NCBI GenBank assembly: GCA_033964015.1
Contig: CM066917.1
Span: 30,331,951 to 30,395,950, forward strand
DNA: 64,000 bases
Source: Scolanthus callimorphus
Lineage: Eukaryota; Cnidaria; Anthozoa; Actiniaria; Edwardsiidae
Direction: 5' to 3'
How positions within the stretch are numbered: position 1 is the stretch's first letter; each line of letters begins with the position of its first letter. Made by a program: the position numbers and the translations under genes. Under the pieces are notes generated by a model, which saw nothing but the letters and a program-made list of their open reading frames with translations, was not told the origin of the DNA and did not search any database. Below are positions 1 to 11,043 of this stretch, in pieces.

Positions 1-188
1 AACAAAGATAAGGAGTTAATCTTGTATTCTGTTCTGGTTATAGCCGACGCGGAAATAAAGTGCGCACTTAGTATCGTTTTCGCCCTTCCACGCTACACTA
101 CAACGCGTATCCGTACTCGTGAAAACGCAATCTCGTACCCAGAGCCCGTCATCTTTTGGCCAGCGGCAAGATTGCTAGTCTTTTTCCA

Positions 189-268
189 GAGCCTAACCCA
201 AAGACTAACCCAAAGCCTAACCCAAAGCCTAACCCCAAAGCCTAACCCCAAAACCTAACCCAAGGCAA
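189..268. repeat. CTAACCC-containing minisatellite
   Basis: About six imperfect copies of a 12-13 base unit (cctaacccaaag and variants) lie head to tail. The unit contains CTAACCC, which resembles the metazoan telomere repeat (TTAGGG complement), but the extra AAAG makes true telomeric origin doubtful. No coding potential is evident around it. Confidence 0.8.
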
Positions 269-630
269 GACTAGGGTTTTGGCAAGTCAGAAGATTGATG
301 ATAATCGTCAATTTGAAGGCAATTAAGATATGATGATAATCATCAATTCGTTTTATTGACCATGTTGGCTTTCAGTGGGTATGCTCAAACAAGCTCAACG
401 CATGCGCATTTCGATCTGTTGGCCCGCGAAATTGATCGGGTTTGCTGTGGTGACGTCATCGTTTTCACATAGCATCGTTTTCACACGTCCACACCAGAAA
501 ACAGCGTTTTCAAACAGCTCCGTTTTCAAATCGCTTTCGTATGCCGTGAAAAGTGCCACACTACGACGCGGCGCGGCACGGAACCTGGCCTGCTAGTAGC
601 TAGAACAATGCTTTCGAGTTATATACCATA

Positions 631-725
631 CACTTAATGACTGCTCTCGAGGGAAACAGCGAGTTTTGTTTTCCCTCGAATCTCGATGTTTCCCTAGACG
701 AAGTCGAGGAAGCAGTCATTAAGTG
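631..725. repeat. Foldback hairpin element, copy 1
   Basis: The block starts CACTTAATGACTGCT and ends with the reverse complement AGCAGTCATTAAGTG; inside, gagggaaacagcgag and ctcgatgtttccc arms also pair. Two more copies are at 2371-2515 and 20774-20911, so this is a small dispersed palindromic element. Confidence 0.75.
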
Positions 726-754
726 TGTTATTATATAGCAAAGAAAATACGGTA

Positions 755-950
755 AAAATAGTCCGCCGAAATTTCTCGCTCTAGCGATGTCGCCCGCGCG
801 CGCAACAATTTTTTACTTCCGTGCGGGCTACATTGAATTTGTAGCCCGCCACGTGACCATGATAGAACCAATCAGAGCGCGCGCTTTGTTTGAATAAACA
901 CAGTCATTAAGTGTTTTATTATATAGCAAAAAGAAAATACATGGTTAAAA
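755..950. repeat. Inverted arm of a composite repeat (partner 2165-2345)
   Basis: The stretch with gcgggctacattgaatttgtagcccgcc, followed by an accaatcagagcgcgcgc box, is repeated in reverse orientation at about 2165-2345, where each arm sits beside a copy of the CACTTAATGACTGC hairpin. The 0.6-2.5 kb segment is therefore a composite of nested inverted repeats. Confidence 0.65.
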
Positions 951-1494
951 TAGTTTATGTTTTTATTTTTATTTTCCCACTCTAGTAGATATGTAAGAAA
1001 GAATAAAAACTTGAATGGTTGATTAACAGCTTATAATTTTCATTTACACGATATTTCGGTCAGCCAGTACCGACCTTCTTCATGTTTTTATTGAGTTTGT
1101 ACTTTACCACGTGACCATGATAGATCCAATCAGAGCGCGCGCTTTGATCGAATAAACTGGAGCCATTATAATAATGCAGAATATCTCACGCGTCACTTGT
1201 ATTTCCTGGTATACACACGAGCCTTCACTGGCGAGGGTCTCAGGTACCCACCCCCCTAAACTGATACTTATAAAGTACCGTTTTTGACCTCTTCCCTATA
1301 ACTATTTTATACCACGCTACAGGAAATGAAAGGCAATGTTTTACGTACATGCAGTTCACGATGGGAAGGTTAAGTGGAATTAATAGCGCCGAATATACAA
1401 CGCCATTCCTACTCTGATTGGCTGTATTAATCTGTGTCGAACCAGTATAAATATAAACGATATATGAAATTGCGTAGTCGCAGAGTCAGGGCAG

Positions 1495-1570
1495 CGCCGG
1501 CACGGTCACGGCGCGGCACATCTTCGTCGTGGCACTTTTCGCAGTCATACGAAATCTGCTCTATTGATAG
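1495..1570. repeat. Right-end fragment of the ATAGAGCAGATTTCGTATGA terminal-inverted-repeat family
   Basis: Contains the GC-rich subterminal part (cacggtcacggcgcgg) and ends in cagtcatacgaaatctgctctat, the same end as at 14570-14603 and, more diverged, 38080-38102. A degenerate mate with similar GC-rich sequence lies at about 540-595. Confidence 0.6.
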
Positions 1571-2033
1571 GAAACCGTGTTGCGCCAAGAGTGATTGCAT
1601 CGCCTAAAAGCAAAAGCTCGTGTGCATGATTTTCCGTGGTGTTTTTAGATAGCGCTGCGGTATTAGGCCATCAAGTGGTAAATATGGCCATGGGCTCAGT
1701 TGGCTGTTTCTCGTGAACTCACGACATAGAGTAAAAGAGTAAAAGATCAAAAGGTAACACGAGCTCCAATATTAATATCAGTTTTTGCTCTTTTAACCCT
1801 AAGGAAATTAATACAGGCCAAGATCACCTCACCATGGATTAATATAAATTAGAAAATAACACCTATGTTGTATTGTGAATGTGCGCATTCTGATTGGTTA
1901 AAAAGCGTGTTTGTAAGAGACCTGAAAACACGATTGTCACGCAACGCTGTCGCGCGTGTGTATGTTATTTTCTAAAAGCAATAAAAATACTTTCTGCGTG
2001 CTCTCTGGTTTCTTACAAACACTCGGGGAATGT

Positions 2034-2112
2034 TGGTCGAACTGATAAAACTTGAAAGACACTCGCCTTCGGCTCGTGTCTTTCAAGTTTTGATCAGTTC
2101 TCCCAACATCCC
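2034..2112. repeat. Perfectly paired hairpin
   Basis: gttggtcgaactgat with aacttgaaagacac pairs with its reverse complement around a short ccttcggc loop. It sits in a larger repeat (about 1855-2165) whose flanks carry ctgattggtt and tttgtaagaaa elements in inverted order. Confidence 0.7.
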
Positions 2113-2370
2113 CCTCGTGTTTGTAAGAAAGCAGAGAGCACGCGTAAAGTACTTTTATTGCTTAATTATTATATAGCTCGTGTTTATTCGATCAAAGCGC
2201 GCGCTCTGATTGGTTCTATCATGGTCACGTGGCGGGCTACAAATTCAATGTAGCCCGCGCGGGCTACAATTAAAAATTATTGCCCGCGCGGGCGACATCG
2301 CTAGAGCGAGAAATTTCGGCGGACTATTTTACCCATGTTTACCGTATTTTCTTTTTGCGATATAATAAAA

Positions 2371-2515
2371 CACTTAATGACTGCACCCTCGATCGGGAAA
2401 CAGCGAGTTTTGTTTTCCCTCGAATCTCGATGTTTCCCGAGACGAAGTCGAGGGAAACATCGAGATTCGAGGGAAAACAAAACTCGCTGTTTCCCTCGGA
2501 AGCAGTCATTAAGTG
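2371..2515. repeat. Foldback hairpin element, copy 2
   Basis: Second copy of the CACTTAATGACTGC palindrome; the arms (ccctcgaatctcgatgtttcc) are almost perfectly complementary, which makes both strands open by chance. No protein is inferred. Confidence 0.8.
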
Positions 2516-2529
2516 TATAATATACAACG

Positions 2530-5500
2530 AGCAACACAGGCCAGACGCTCGGCATATGTTATATATACCGTCAACAGGCACAAAACGCTCTCATTTCACC
2601 GCTGGCTTTGTAGCGTCTCGCTAACCCTATGGAAATAAATTTCACCGCGGATTTTTTTAAACCCATAGATTAAATTCTCCTACCGGTTCTTTGTTAACTT
2701 TTTGGCGAAAGGGACAGGAATGGGCTGAGGACGAGGCTGAAACACATTTGATTACGATTAAGGTGGCCCATTGCGTGCCTATGACCCTGGAGATAACAAC
2801 GAGATACTGATTCTCTATAATGTATCCAAATTGTTTTTTCCTCACTGCCAGAGCTCGGAACTTTCACACGTCGTTCGGCCAAGACACTGCTGTGGGGCTA
2901 TGTAAGCGTTTGGTGTCGTCGATCATCCCACACTTGTAATCGGTTTAGTTTCATTTGCATCGATTTATAGGCGATGCAAGGACATAGTGACGTCACACGC
3001 TCAAATAAAATCTGGCAGTGCATTTCCGTTTGGGTTAAACTCTCCGCCCAATGAATGCCTGAGTTGCCATTAACCCATATAACATTAGCTGCACAATAGT
3101 GATGCGGTCACCGTCAATTTAGGTCTTATCTCATTTTTAAACCCTGTGAATTTGTCTGAGGGGCTTAATTGACTTTTCGGCAAGAAAAAAGCAAACAGCA
3201 ATCAGACATGGCTTAAATTTTTGAACAGACTCGAGTCAAAAGAACGCGAGGTCAATTTCTATAACAGTTGCGTATAAACAATTTCAATATCAATCTGCTG
3301 GTGGATACGTGTTGACCATATAGTTAACATAAGAAGCCATAGACAGCGCAAGAGCTTAGCGTATGGCCCTTCAGTAATTCCACTGCGGATCGATATAAAG
3401 CTATGCCGAAAAACTTAAAGCGCTGCCAATTTCTCTTTCCAGCTTGGGCGCCGCAAAGTTCACAATGCCTTGGATTCTTTATTCTCCCTCTAACTGGAGT
3501 ATTCGTTGGTTGGAGTCTGTTTCTGTACAGTAGTTTGATAGCATCTACGTTTCTGATTCTGTGCTCCTTGGTGATTTTCTCAAGCTCTCTGCTGCTTTTC
3601 GTTGCGTTGGGCAATTTCGGAATGACAATGGGTATAGATTTTCAGCGTTATAGTAACGGACCGAGGAATGGACTGAGGACTTCGATCTGAATAACACTCA
3701 ACAGAGCTAAAAACGAAATAATCATGAAATAATTGATTGAAGTAGAAAATGGAGCCCAAGAACAGGAGAAAAGCGAGACCAGTTGGACTGAAAAGTTGGA
3801 TAACTGGCTTATGCCTAACTCAACGTTCTTTCTCGTCGGGGAATTTGCTCCATATCCTGATGGTTTCGTCCTTATAGAAATTCTACAACAGACATTTATC
3901 AACGTGATAAGATAACAGCTTTGACATCAAAACGCAATAACCTATCAATGGCAAGCTCCCCAAGCGAGATAAACAACACTGAAAACCAACCCCGGCTTTG
4001 CGAGTGGAAAAAATTAATTATTTATGCATTTCATTTTTATGCGTATGACAAAACGTCGCAGAGTTTATACACCTTGGATGTTCATTTCGGAAATCAAGCA
4101 TGATGCACTAAATATGCTTCCTTTTCGTGAACTTTGTCTTGTGGTTTACATTGTGTTGACCGATCTATGAGCTAAGTGCACATGAAGTGGCTGAGAGAAA
4201 TTCGTGATATAGAATTAGAATCTTATCTATTATTGATAACTTCCAGCTTTCATAGACGTGCGTCGTTGCAATGATCACTTTTAACTTTTTAACATAAATT
4301 TTTAAACATTTTCCCAGTTAGGGAGACAAAGAGAATTACATTTTCTCAGGACCTTGAGAAGTCCTCAAGGCGACATTTCAGCACTAGAAACGAAATACTG
4401 CTGAGCTTCTTCTGCCGAGAGGCACGAATGCCAAATGGTACATATCTGTAGGCCACGAATGCCAAATGGTACATATCTGTAGGCCAGCAAATGTAAGATT
4501 TGCGGTATATTGTGACGTTTACCGTTCGTTCTGATTATCAGTATACCATAAATTAATGCTGTATATTATAATACCATTTTCTTGCTCTTGGAGCTCCGCT
4601 TTTGGGCACTACAATGCTTTAACAACTGAAAGTGCTCATTGAGATTGAGTCTATTAGCATGTCTGCGAGGCATGAATTAAAAGCCAACCCTAATGTAGTA
4701 GGGTGGCAAAGGAAGCGATGAGGAAGGGTTGAAAAAAAAATTCTGACGCCACTAGATCAACTGCTGCGTTAGAAATGAATCATTGCCTTTTTTGTCCGCT
4801 TTTGTCCGCTTAAAGTGCATACATTTATATTTATGTAAAGCTTTTGCAGGAGCCCATGATTATGATAGGAGCTCTCACACTGGATTGGTCATTTTTACAG
4901 TCCAGCTATTTTTAGAAACAATGCGTGCTTTTTTCTCAACCCTAGTTATCTTATAGCTCACGAAACATTTATCATAGGGTTGGCGAATGGTAAATGCAAG
5001 ATTTTTTTACTGTGCGACTACGTCAACCGGGCCATCCCGTAAAAAGTTTGTTTGAGATTCAAACCATTTTAAGCAAATTTAATACCTGCAATACATCTGA
5101 CGATGAGTGATTAAGTGTTTTGAAGTTATTTCTGCCCATAATTTCCACAATTTTTACGAGAAAAGCGATATTTCGGTGTCTCAGATCTCAGGAAAGTCGA
5201 GAGCCTTTGTTCTGTACTCGCTTTCTGATTGGCTAACTTCTTACAAAATGGCCAGGTTGACGTAGCCGCACAGTAAAACGTCGAGGGTATCAACCTATTT
5301 TTAGGGGTTAAAATCGACCCCAGGTGCTATCTCTTATGGGTGCTCCAAGTCATCACTTAAGGGTGCCGCCTAAAGTAGTTCTTGCTATCTCTGAGGGTAA
5401 AGTTTATAAGAGGCGCCCATATTGATATCTTTTAGGGGTGATTCGTTTTTTCCTGTCGAACAACCTTAATGTTTTTTACATGGGAGTCCCATACCAGGTG

Positions 5501-5630
5501 GTTAAGTTTCAGATCGCTAAACGTTAAGTCTTTCGCTATGGATAATCTTTAATGACCCATTTGACAGTCTTGTTTTTTCTACATTATTTATTTTAGGCAA
5601 CATATATGGTTTTCTTATATAACTCGCGTG
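2530..5630. other. No recognised gene
   Basis: I see no recognisable protein. A plus-strand open stretch at 3403-3690 encodes a hydrophobic 95-residue peptide with two possible membrane segments, but the opposite strand is open as well, so I do not call it. A 31-base direct duplication (gaatgccaaatggtacatatctgtaggcc) is at 4427-4485. At 5290-5450 there is a low-order repeat of taggggt/gatatctttta words related to 27170-27500. Confidence 0.5.
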
Positions 5631-5633
5631 ATG

Positions 5634-7618
5634 CTAACGATGGCGTTTGCCATTATTGCGCCACCAGCCTCCTCCTCCTCCTCCTCCTCCTCCTTCTCCT
5701 CCTCCGCCGCCGCCGCCGCCTCCTCCTCCACTGCGGCAAGTGTTCCCTCTGTCAAATCGCCCTCGCTCCACATTCTGTCTGTACTGCCCGCGCCAGTTCC
5801 CCGGTTTTCGGTAGCGCCCTACCACGTAGGTGCAGCCATTGTTAGCCTTAGCTCTGCCGATTCCCAGCTCTGTGCTCGCCTTCCAGACAACTTGGGTGAA
5901 ATGTCCCGTCTTGCCACTGAATCCCCCTCTGTTAAAGTTGTAGTCGCATACTTCTTTGTACCTGAATTGCACGGCGTGGAAATGCATCGTCAGTTGTCAG
6001 TGATCAGACTAATAACCCTGGAACATTCGAGGTTTAATATAATTTCTATATTATAAATTTCCGATGTGTCTCTGCAGGGAACGTTTCTGATTGGCTGATT
6101 TTTGCCGCACATGCGTACGACAAAGGAAGCCCAACATAAATATTTTGCTATTGTGTAATTAGTCTCTTTCGGCCGCTTTTAAAATACTCGTCACAAGCCA
6201 AGGTGACGGGTTCTTTTCTGGTTATAGTCAGTTATAAAGTGATAGAAGGTCTGTTTTTTATATGAATCTCAGCAAAAATGGCAAAAAGATAACGGTGCAA
6301 TTTTGAATAAAAATTACAGAGACTCGAGATATCGATCTGTCCACCATAATTTTTGGCTTGACAGCCACCCCAGATAACCGAGGCCAGCCCGCACGCGACT
6401 CGAACCGCCAGTGCACTTGACAAAAACGACAGTCATTTATTGAGGCAAGTCATCATTATGAAAAGAAAAGACAATAAATGTGCGTTGTTTTTTTTCGTAC
6501 CACATATCTGTTGCATCAGCCGACGAGAACTCCCTTCCGCAGTACATGGCCAGATTCTCGCCCTGGTCACGGTTACTCGAGTGCACGAGTCTGCCAATGC
6601 GTGCGAGATACTGCGCGTATTTCTCGGCTTGTTGCTGGAGGTCCGTATTCAATGTCATAGCAGGGGTGTTGTGGATGGTTCTGTATTCGTTGTGTCTTGC
6701 TAGTCCGCCATCGGCGTCCACATTTCCGCTGCCTCCACCACCGCCTCCTTCGCCACCGTTTCCTCCACCGCCATCTCCGCCTAAGTAAAGATTCTATAAA
6801 CTTCTATTTTGATTCAATCTATTGACAATACAAGTTGATGCTCTATCTAAGGATCGATCTAATGTCGGGTTTTCCGCCAATGCCGGGCGACTTTCATAAC
6901 TTGTAAAACTCGCACGGGAATTTCTGCAGAAACTCATGCACGGGAAAAGCTGAATTTCCCATGGCACGAGCATGAGAAGTGTTCAAATTCACATGTTTGT
7001 CCATTCCCCTGTCAATCCCATGTAGCTCTAACATACTATGGATGTATGCAATACAAAATCTTGCCCCAAAATAATAATTTGGTGAAATGTTGTCGATGCC
7101 TGAGACATGTGCAACACAATATTGGAGTTTTGAGCAGGTAGTTTTATTGGAGCTTACACCAGTTTATTGTAACCATGGTAACTATAGCCGATCACATCAA
7201 ATAAAAGGAAAGATCAAATAACTGCAGTAAGGCTTGTAGCCAATCAAAAGCGTTATATTTCCGTATCAGCCAATCGAAAGCCAAATAAAATCACTATCGT
7301 TGATCGAACACAGAACACTTGACTGGTTTCTTTGTTAGTCACCCCCACGCATATGCAGTTGGGTTCAGTGCTCAAAATTTGATTGGTGAGATCATTGGCG
7401 ACCAATGCCCTTGCAAAGATACGCAAATACAAAAAGCAATAAGATCTGTCAGTAATAGCAACAGATCATCAGGCTTAGCAAACTCACCATCACCCCGCCT
7501 CCACAGAAATCACAGGTCCGTTTACAGTTCTTCTTCATGTAATTACGATAGCCATCACTGCTACAGTAACCTTGTTGCTTCCAGTAATCACAGCTCGGGT
7601 TTAAATCGTTGCAATTTT
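5634..7618 (-). CDS. Secreted ShK-CAP domain protein (5' end not found)
   Basis: Three minus-strand exons read in phase: 7618-7488, 6793-6501 and 5961-5634 (stop TAG). The first encodes a ShKT domain with six cysteines spaced C-6-C-8-C-12-C-3-C-2-C. The second starts with a glycine-rich linker and carries the first half of a CAP (SCP/TAPS) domain, including LARHNEYR and QGENLAM. The third starts at MWY|KEVCDYNF and holds the signature GHFTQVVWK, then ends in a polyglycine tail of about 25 residues. The CAP cavity residues His, Glu, Glu, His are all present. CAP proteins are extracellular and bind lipids or other partners; ShK domains occur in cnidarian channel-blocking peptides but also in many enzymes, so a venom role is only possible. 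The ShK exon starts in the phase expected for a preceding signal-peptide exon, which I could not locate. The donor of the ShK exon could also lie a few bases upstream of 7488. Same strand and layout as the two CAP genes that follow. Confidence 0.8.
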
Positions 7619-7935
7619 CTGCGAAATTTTCAGGATGATTATCATTATTTATTTTGGCATTACATAGTGGAACAAACGTTTCTAACTAATTCGTCACTTT
7701 TTCGACGAATTTGTTCCGCCAGTCAAATCATCAAGTTGTTGCTTTGTATCCCTATGCATTGGGCTGGCGAAACAGGCAAGGCTTTGATTGACCCGCAGAT
7801 GGATAGATACATCCCTGGGTTAATGGACGATTCCAGCTATAACACACGCGCGCCCTGCATGTCGCTAGATGTGGGACATTTGTCGAGAACAAACTGTCAA
7901 AAAAGCGCGCGCTCTATTTCTGAATAAAGAATAAT

Positions 7936-8022
7936 TAACAATTATTCGCCGAAGGCGAAGTGAATAGTGGCGGTCGAGGGGACTATTCGCCACTATTCAC
8001 GGAGCCTGAGGAGAATAATTGT
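7936..8022. repeat. Foldback hairpin
   Basis: aattattcgccgaaggcgaa and a matching reverse-complement gagaataatt end, with gaatagtggcg / cgccactattc inner arms. One of the small hairpin elements typical of this window. Confidence 0.6.
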
Positions 8023-8029
8023 TTTAGTA

Positions 8030-9600
8030 TATACTACACGGGAACACTCCAAAAAATATCCGACTAACGACACTAAATGTGGCATTTGCCGACATTTTGT
8101 AGCCTCTATCTGTATGCGTGACGTTTGTCACGCACACGACATTACGTCAGACTTCACTACAATACACTTGGTGGAAACTTGCTGCTGTTTTAGAGAAGCA
8201 AAAACGCTAGAAAACACTTTTTTTAAAACCTTAATATCGACTACGATAAATGATTTAAGTTTGTAGAAGAATGCAAGGATGGATTCGAGGGATAAATTCG
8301 CATTTTGCGCCTTGGATTATCGATTGTGAACTGCAGAGTTGCTTCGCTGAAAACACTTTGCCTTTGGTCGCCATTTTCACCACCGATAGATGACTATATT
8401 TTTCAACTTCAACCCGCTGGCAGAGAAATTCAAGATTCGATTGGAATATTCAAACAGAATTTGGGAAATTAACCTCTTCAAGCTCTGGGACAATGAGGAA
8501 GACCTTGTTCATAAAAAGAGATACCACTTTAAATACGTTTGATGTCGGATGGCTCGTGATCAAGCGAATCAACATGGCGACGGTAAGCTTAAGGTTATTC
8601 CCCTGTTTTGCACGGCGCACGCTGTTCTGCGCATGGACGCGCGATCAATTTGTTCGAAAATGACGCAATCGAGCGCGCGCGCGCAAGCTAAAGATCCCCA
8701 TTTGAGCGAGAAACACCAAGAAAAAGTCACTTTTTGGGATATTGCGCGAAAACAAGATTGGGCACCCCCATTTTTTATTTTACCATTTTGATAAAACTAT
8801 CATTCCCCTGTTATAAAAAAAGTTTAAAGAAATTTCCACGACAAGTTTTTGAGCTATCGTCATAAAAAGCCCCAAAATGAGACACCAAAGACTCTCAAAT
8901 TATCACGAGCGGTGCGCACATTTTTGCACATTTTCCAGAGTAGCGTCAACATACATAGAAAATTAAACATTCCAATGTTCGTCCTAGGTAGTGAAGCATC
9001 CAACAGTTCTGTTGAAACTTGCAAGCGAACTGGATTGCTTCATTAGTGAGCATTTTATCACAATTTTCTTGTTTCGCGTATTCCTTCACAAAATAGCCCT
9101 CAGGCACTAAAAATGGGGTATGTTTGCGCCATCACAGTTTCTAAACGAGCATGGGCACCCCTCTTTTTATTTCATATTTTCATTCCTTATATACTAATTA
9201 GTAAATAGACAAATTAAGAAAAAATTCTACGACAAGTTTTATTTCAGGGGAATTACCTTAACTGAAATTCTCTCTCAATGAATGGCTTCTACGATTTACT
9301 GTGCCTTTCAACCTACAGGTAAATGTTCGGCAAAGTAGATTAAGAGTTTCTTGTGATATGTTTTCGACAAAATTGCCTTAATTTAGTATGTTGTTGTGAA
9401 TGTAATTTGTCTCTCAAAAGTGCCGTGAACGAATCATCGATCTCTGATTCCGAAGAAGTTCAAGAAATAAATTCTCTCTCTGATTCACCTTGAAAACTAA
9501 AGAGACAACATAAGTTAATTGAGAAGGATTTTAGTTGCATTTCGAATCAGATAGTTCCTTTAGAAAGTAAAAATATCCGAACCACTTGCACTCGGGCTTC
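8030..9600. other. No gene recognised
   Basis: Short open stretches only, no family recognised. The signal-peptide exon of the ShK-CAP gene would be expected upstream of 7618, possibly here, but no ATG followed by a hydrophobic stretch and a GTAAGT-type donor resembling those of the sister genes was found. Confidence 0.5.
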
Positions 9601-9617
9601 TCAATCTCGGGATAATT

Positions 9618-10327
9618 AGTCTAGTCGCCAGAGGGGGTTCACGTGCACCCCCGGAACATTTATGGGGACATATATTTTTAGAACCCTTAGGGTGTCTAGA
9701 ATCTGGTTTGAGGTGTCCCCAGCCCGAAAAAGTGTCCCACGGCCACTTTTTGGGCCGGTTTTTGTTTTTTAATTATATTCTTTTGTTATTAAATGAGATT
9801 CCATGAGCCAATTTTATAGATTGTAGCACTGTACAAAAAAGCTCTTTAGATTCTAAAACTATACTTTTACGATCTTGGGAATACTCTGATCACATGTAGA
9901 CTAGTTAAATTGCTGTCTCAGCCTTTTCCCGTCACATATGCATATCGTTTTGATATTTCCTAATAGAAATACAAAGGCTGACAGAGTCTTAGAAAGTATA
10001 TATCAGTAAGGAACATAACATTTATAAAATGGGCATGTAAATTGTACATATGTGTTCAGTCTATTAATGACACTATAATAGCGTACGTGGTAAGACTGGA
10101 ATGCTTTTCTGAACAGTGCTACAGTCCATAAAATTGCCTCATTGAATCTCATTAAATAACAAAAGAATATAATTAAAAACAAAAATCGGCCCAAAAAGTG
10201 GCCTTGGGACACTTTTTGGGCCGTGGGACATCTAAAACCAGTTTCTTGATATCCTAAGGGTTCCAAGAAAGTATGCCTCGTTACTAGTTCCGGGGGGTGC
10301 ACGTGAACCCCCTCTGGCGACTAGACT
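9618..10327. mobile_element. 710-base element with long terminal inverted repeats
   Basis: Ends AGTCTAGTCGCCAGAGGGGG and its reverse complement. The inverted arms match for roughly 230 bases on each side, including the GTGTCCCacGGCCacttttt segment and an A/T-rich stretch, leaving a short unmatched centre. No open reading frame for a transposase, so this is a non-autonomous foldback or MITE-like DNA element. Confidence 0.85.
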
Positions 10328-10844
10328 AAATGCTTTCGATCTCGGAATATTGTGGCAATATCCCGAGATAGCGAACCAATCAAAACGCGCGATCTATGGA
10401 GGTTCCCGTGTAGTATATACTAAACTATATTATTATTCAGCCGTGCCACTATCTCGGTTCTGATTGGCTAAGAGTACGCAGCGAAACTTGTTGGCGCGCA
10501 GTGCCTGACGTCATACTACAGACATTAGGATTGATGCACTCTAATGACGTCATAACGCAAGCCAATAGGTTTGGCCGCCATCTTGGTTTTCATTTCCGAA
10601 TTGAAAGCCGGTTTTGCGAATATTCTCGTTGAATCTGTTATGATTTTTGCCAAGAGATCATTGCTTGTTGCTCAGGATATCTAAACATCAACTATGGCTA
10701 TTTGAATTGAATACAAAAGGAAAATACCAATGGACGTAAGATGAAGTTGAAAAACCGTGTCGCCGTGCACGGCCTCATCGCTGACTTCGTTTAGCTAGGT
10801 AAGAATTCTTGGTTGCTGAATAATAAAACAATTATTGAATTCGG

Positions 10845-10960
10845 TTTTCGCACGATAGTGAGATTTGTCAACGCCTCGGGTTAGTGTTATCCGCCTCAGC
10901 TTCGCTTCGGCAGATAACACAAACCTCGGCGTTGCCAAATCTCACTATCATGCTCAACCT
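10845..10960. repeat. Foldback hairpin
   Basis: atagtgagatttgtcaacgcc pairs with ggcgttgccaaatctcactat; the inner arms gtgttatccgcc / ggcagataacac also pair. Small palindromic element. Confidence 0.75.
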
Positions 10961-11043
10961 CATCCAATAAGTGTTAATTATTTTAAATCTTGTTTTCGCC
11001 CTTATTTTACCTGACAATAAATTGGACACTCGCGCGCGCGAAT

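Noticed and set aside
189..268. Interstitial telomere
   Set aside because: Unit is 12-13 bases with AAAG spacers, not TTAGGG arrays; more likely an ordinary minisatellite.
3403..3690. Plus-strand hydrophobic 95-residue frame
   Set aside because: Both strands are open over the same interval, no family was recognised and no splice partners fit.
5606..6056. Plus-strand Ser-rich and Leu-rich frames
   Set aside because: Antisense shadow of the ShK-CAP polyglycine exon.
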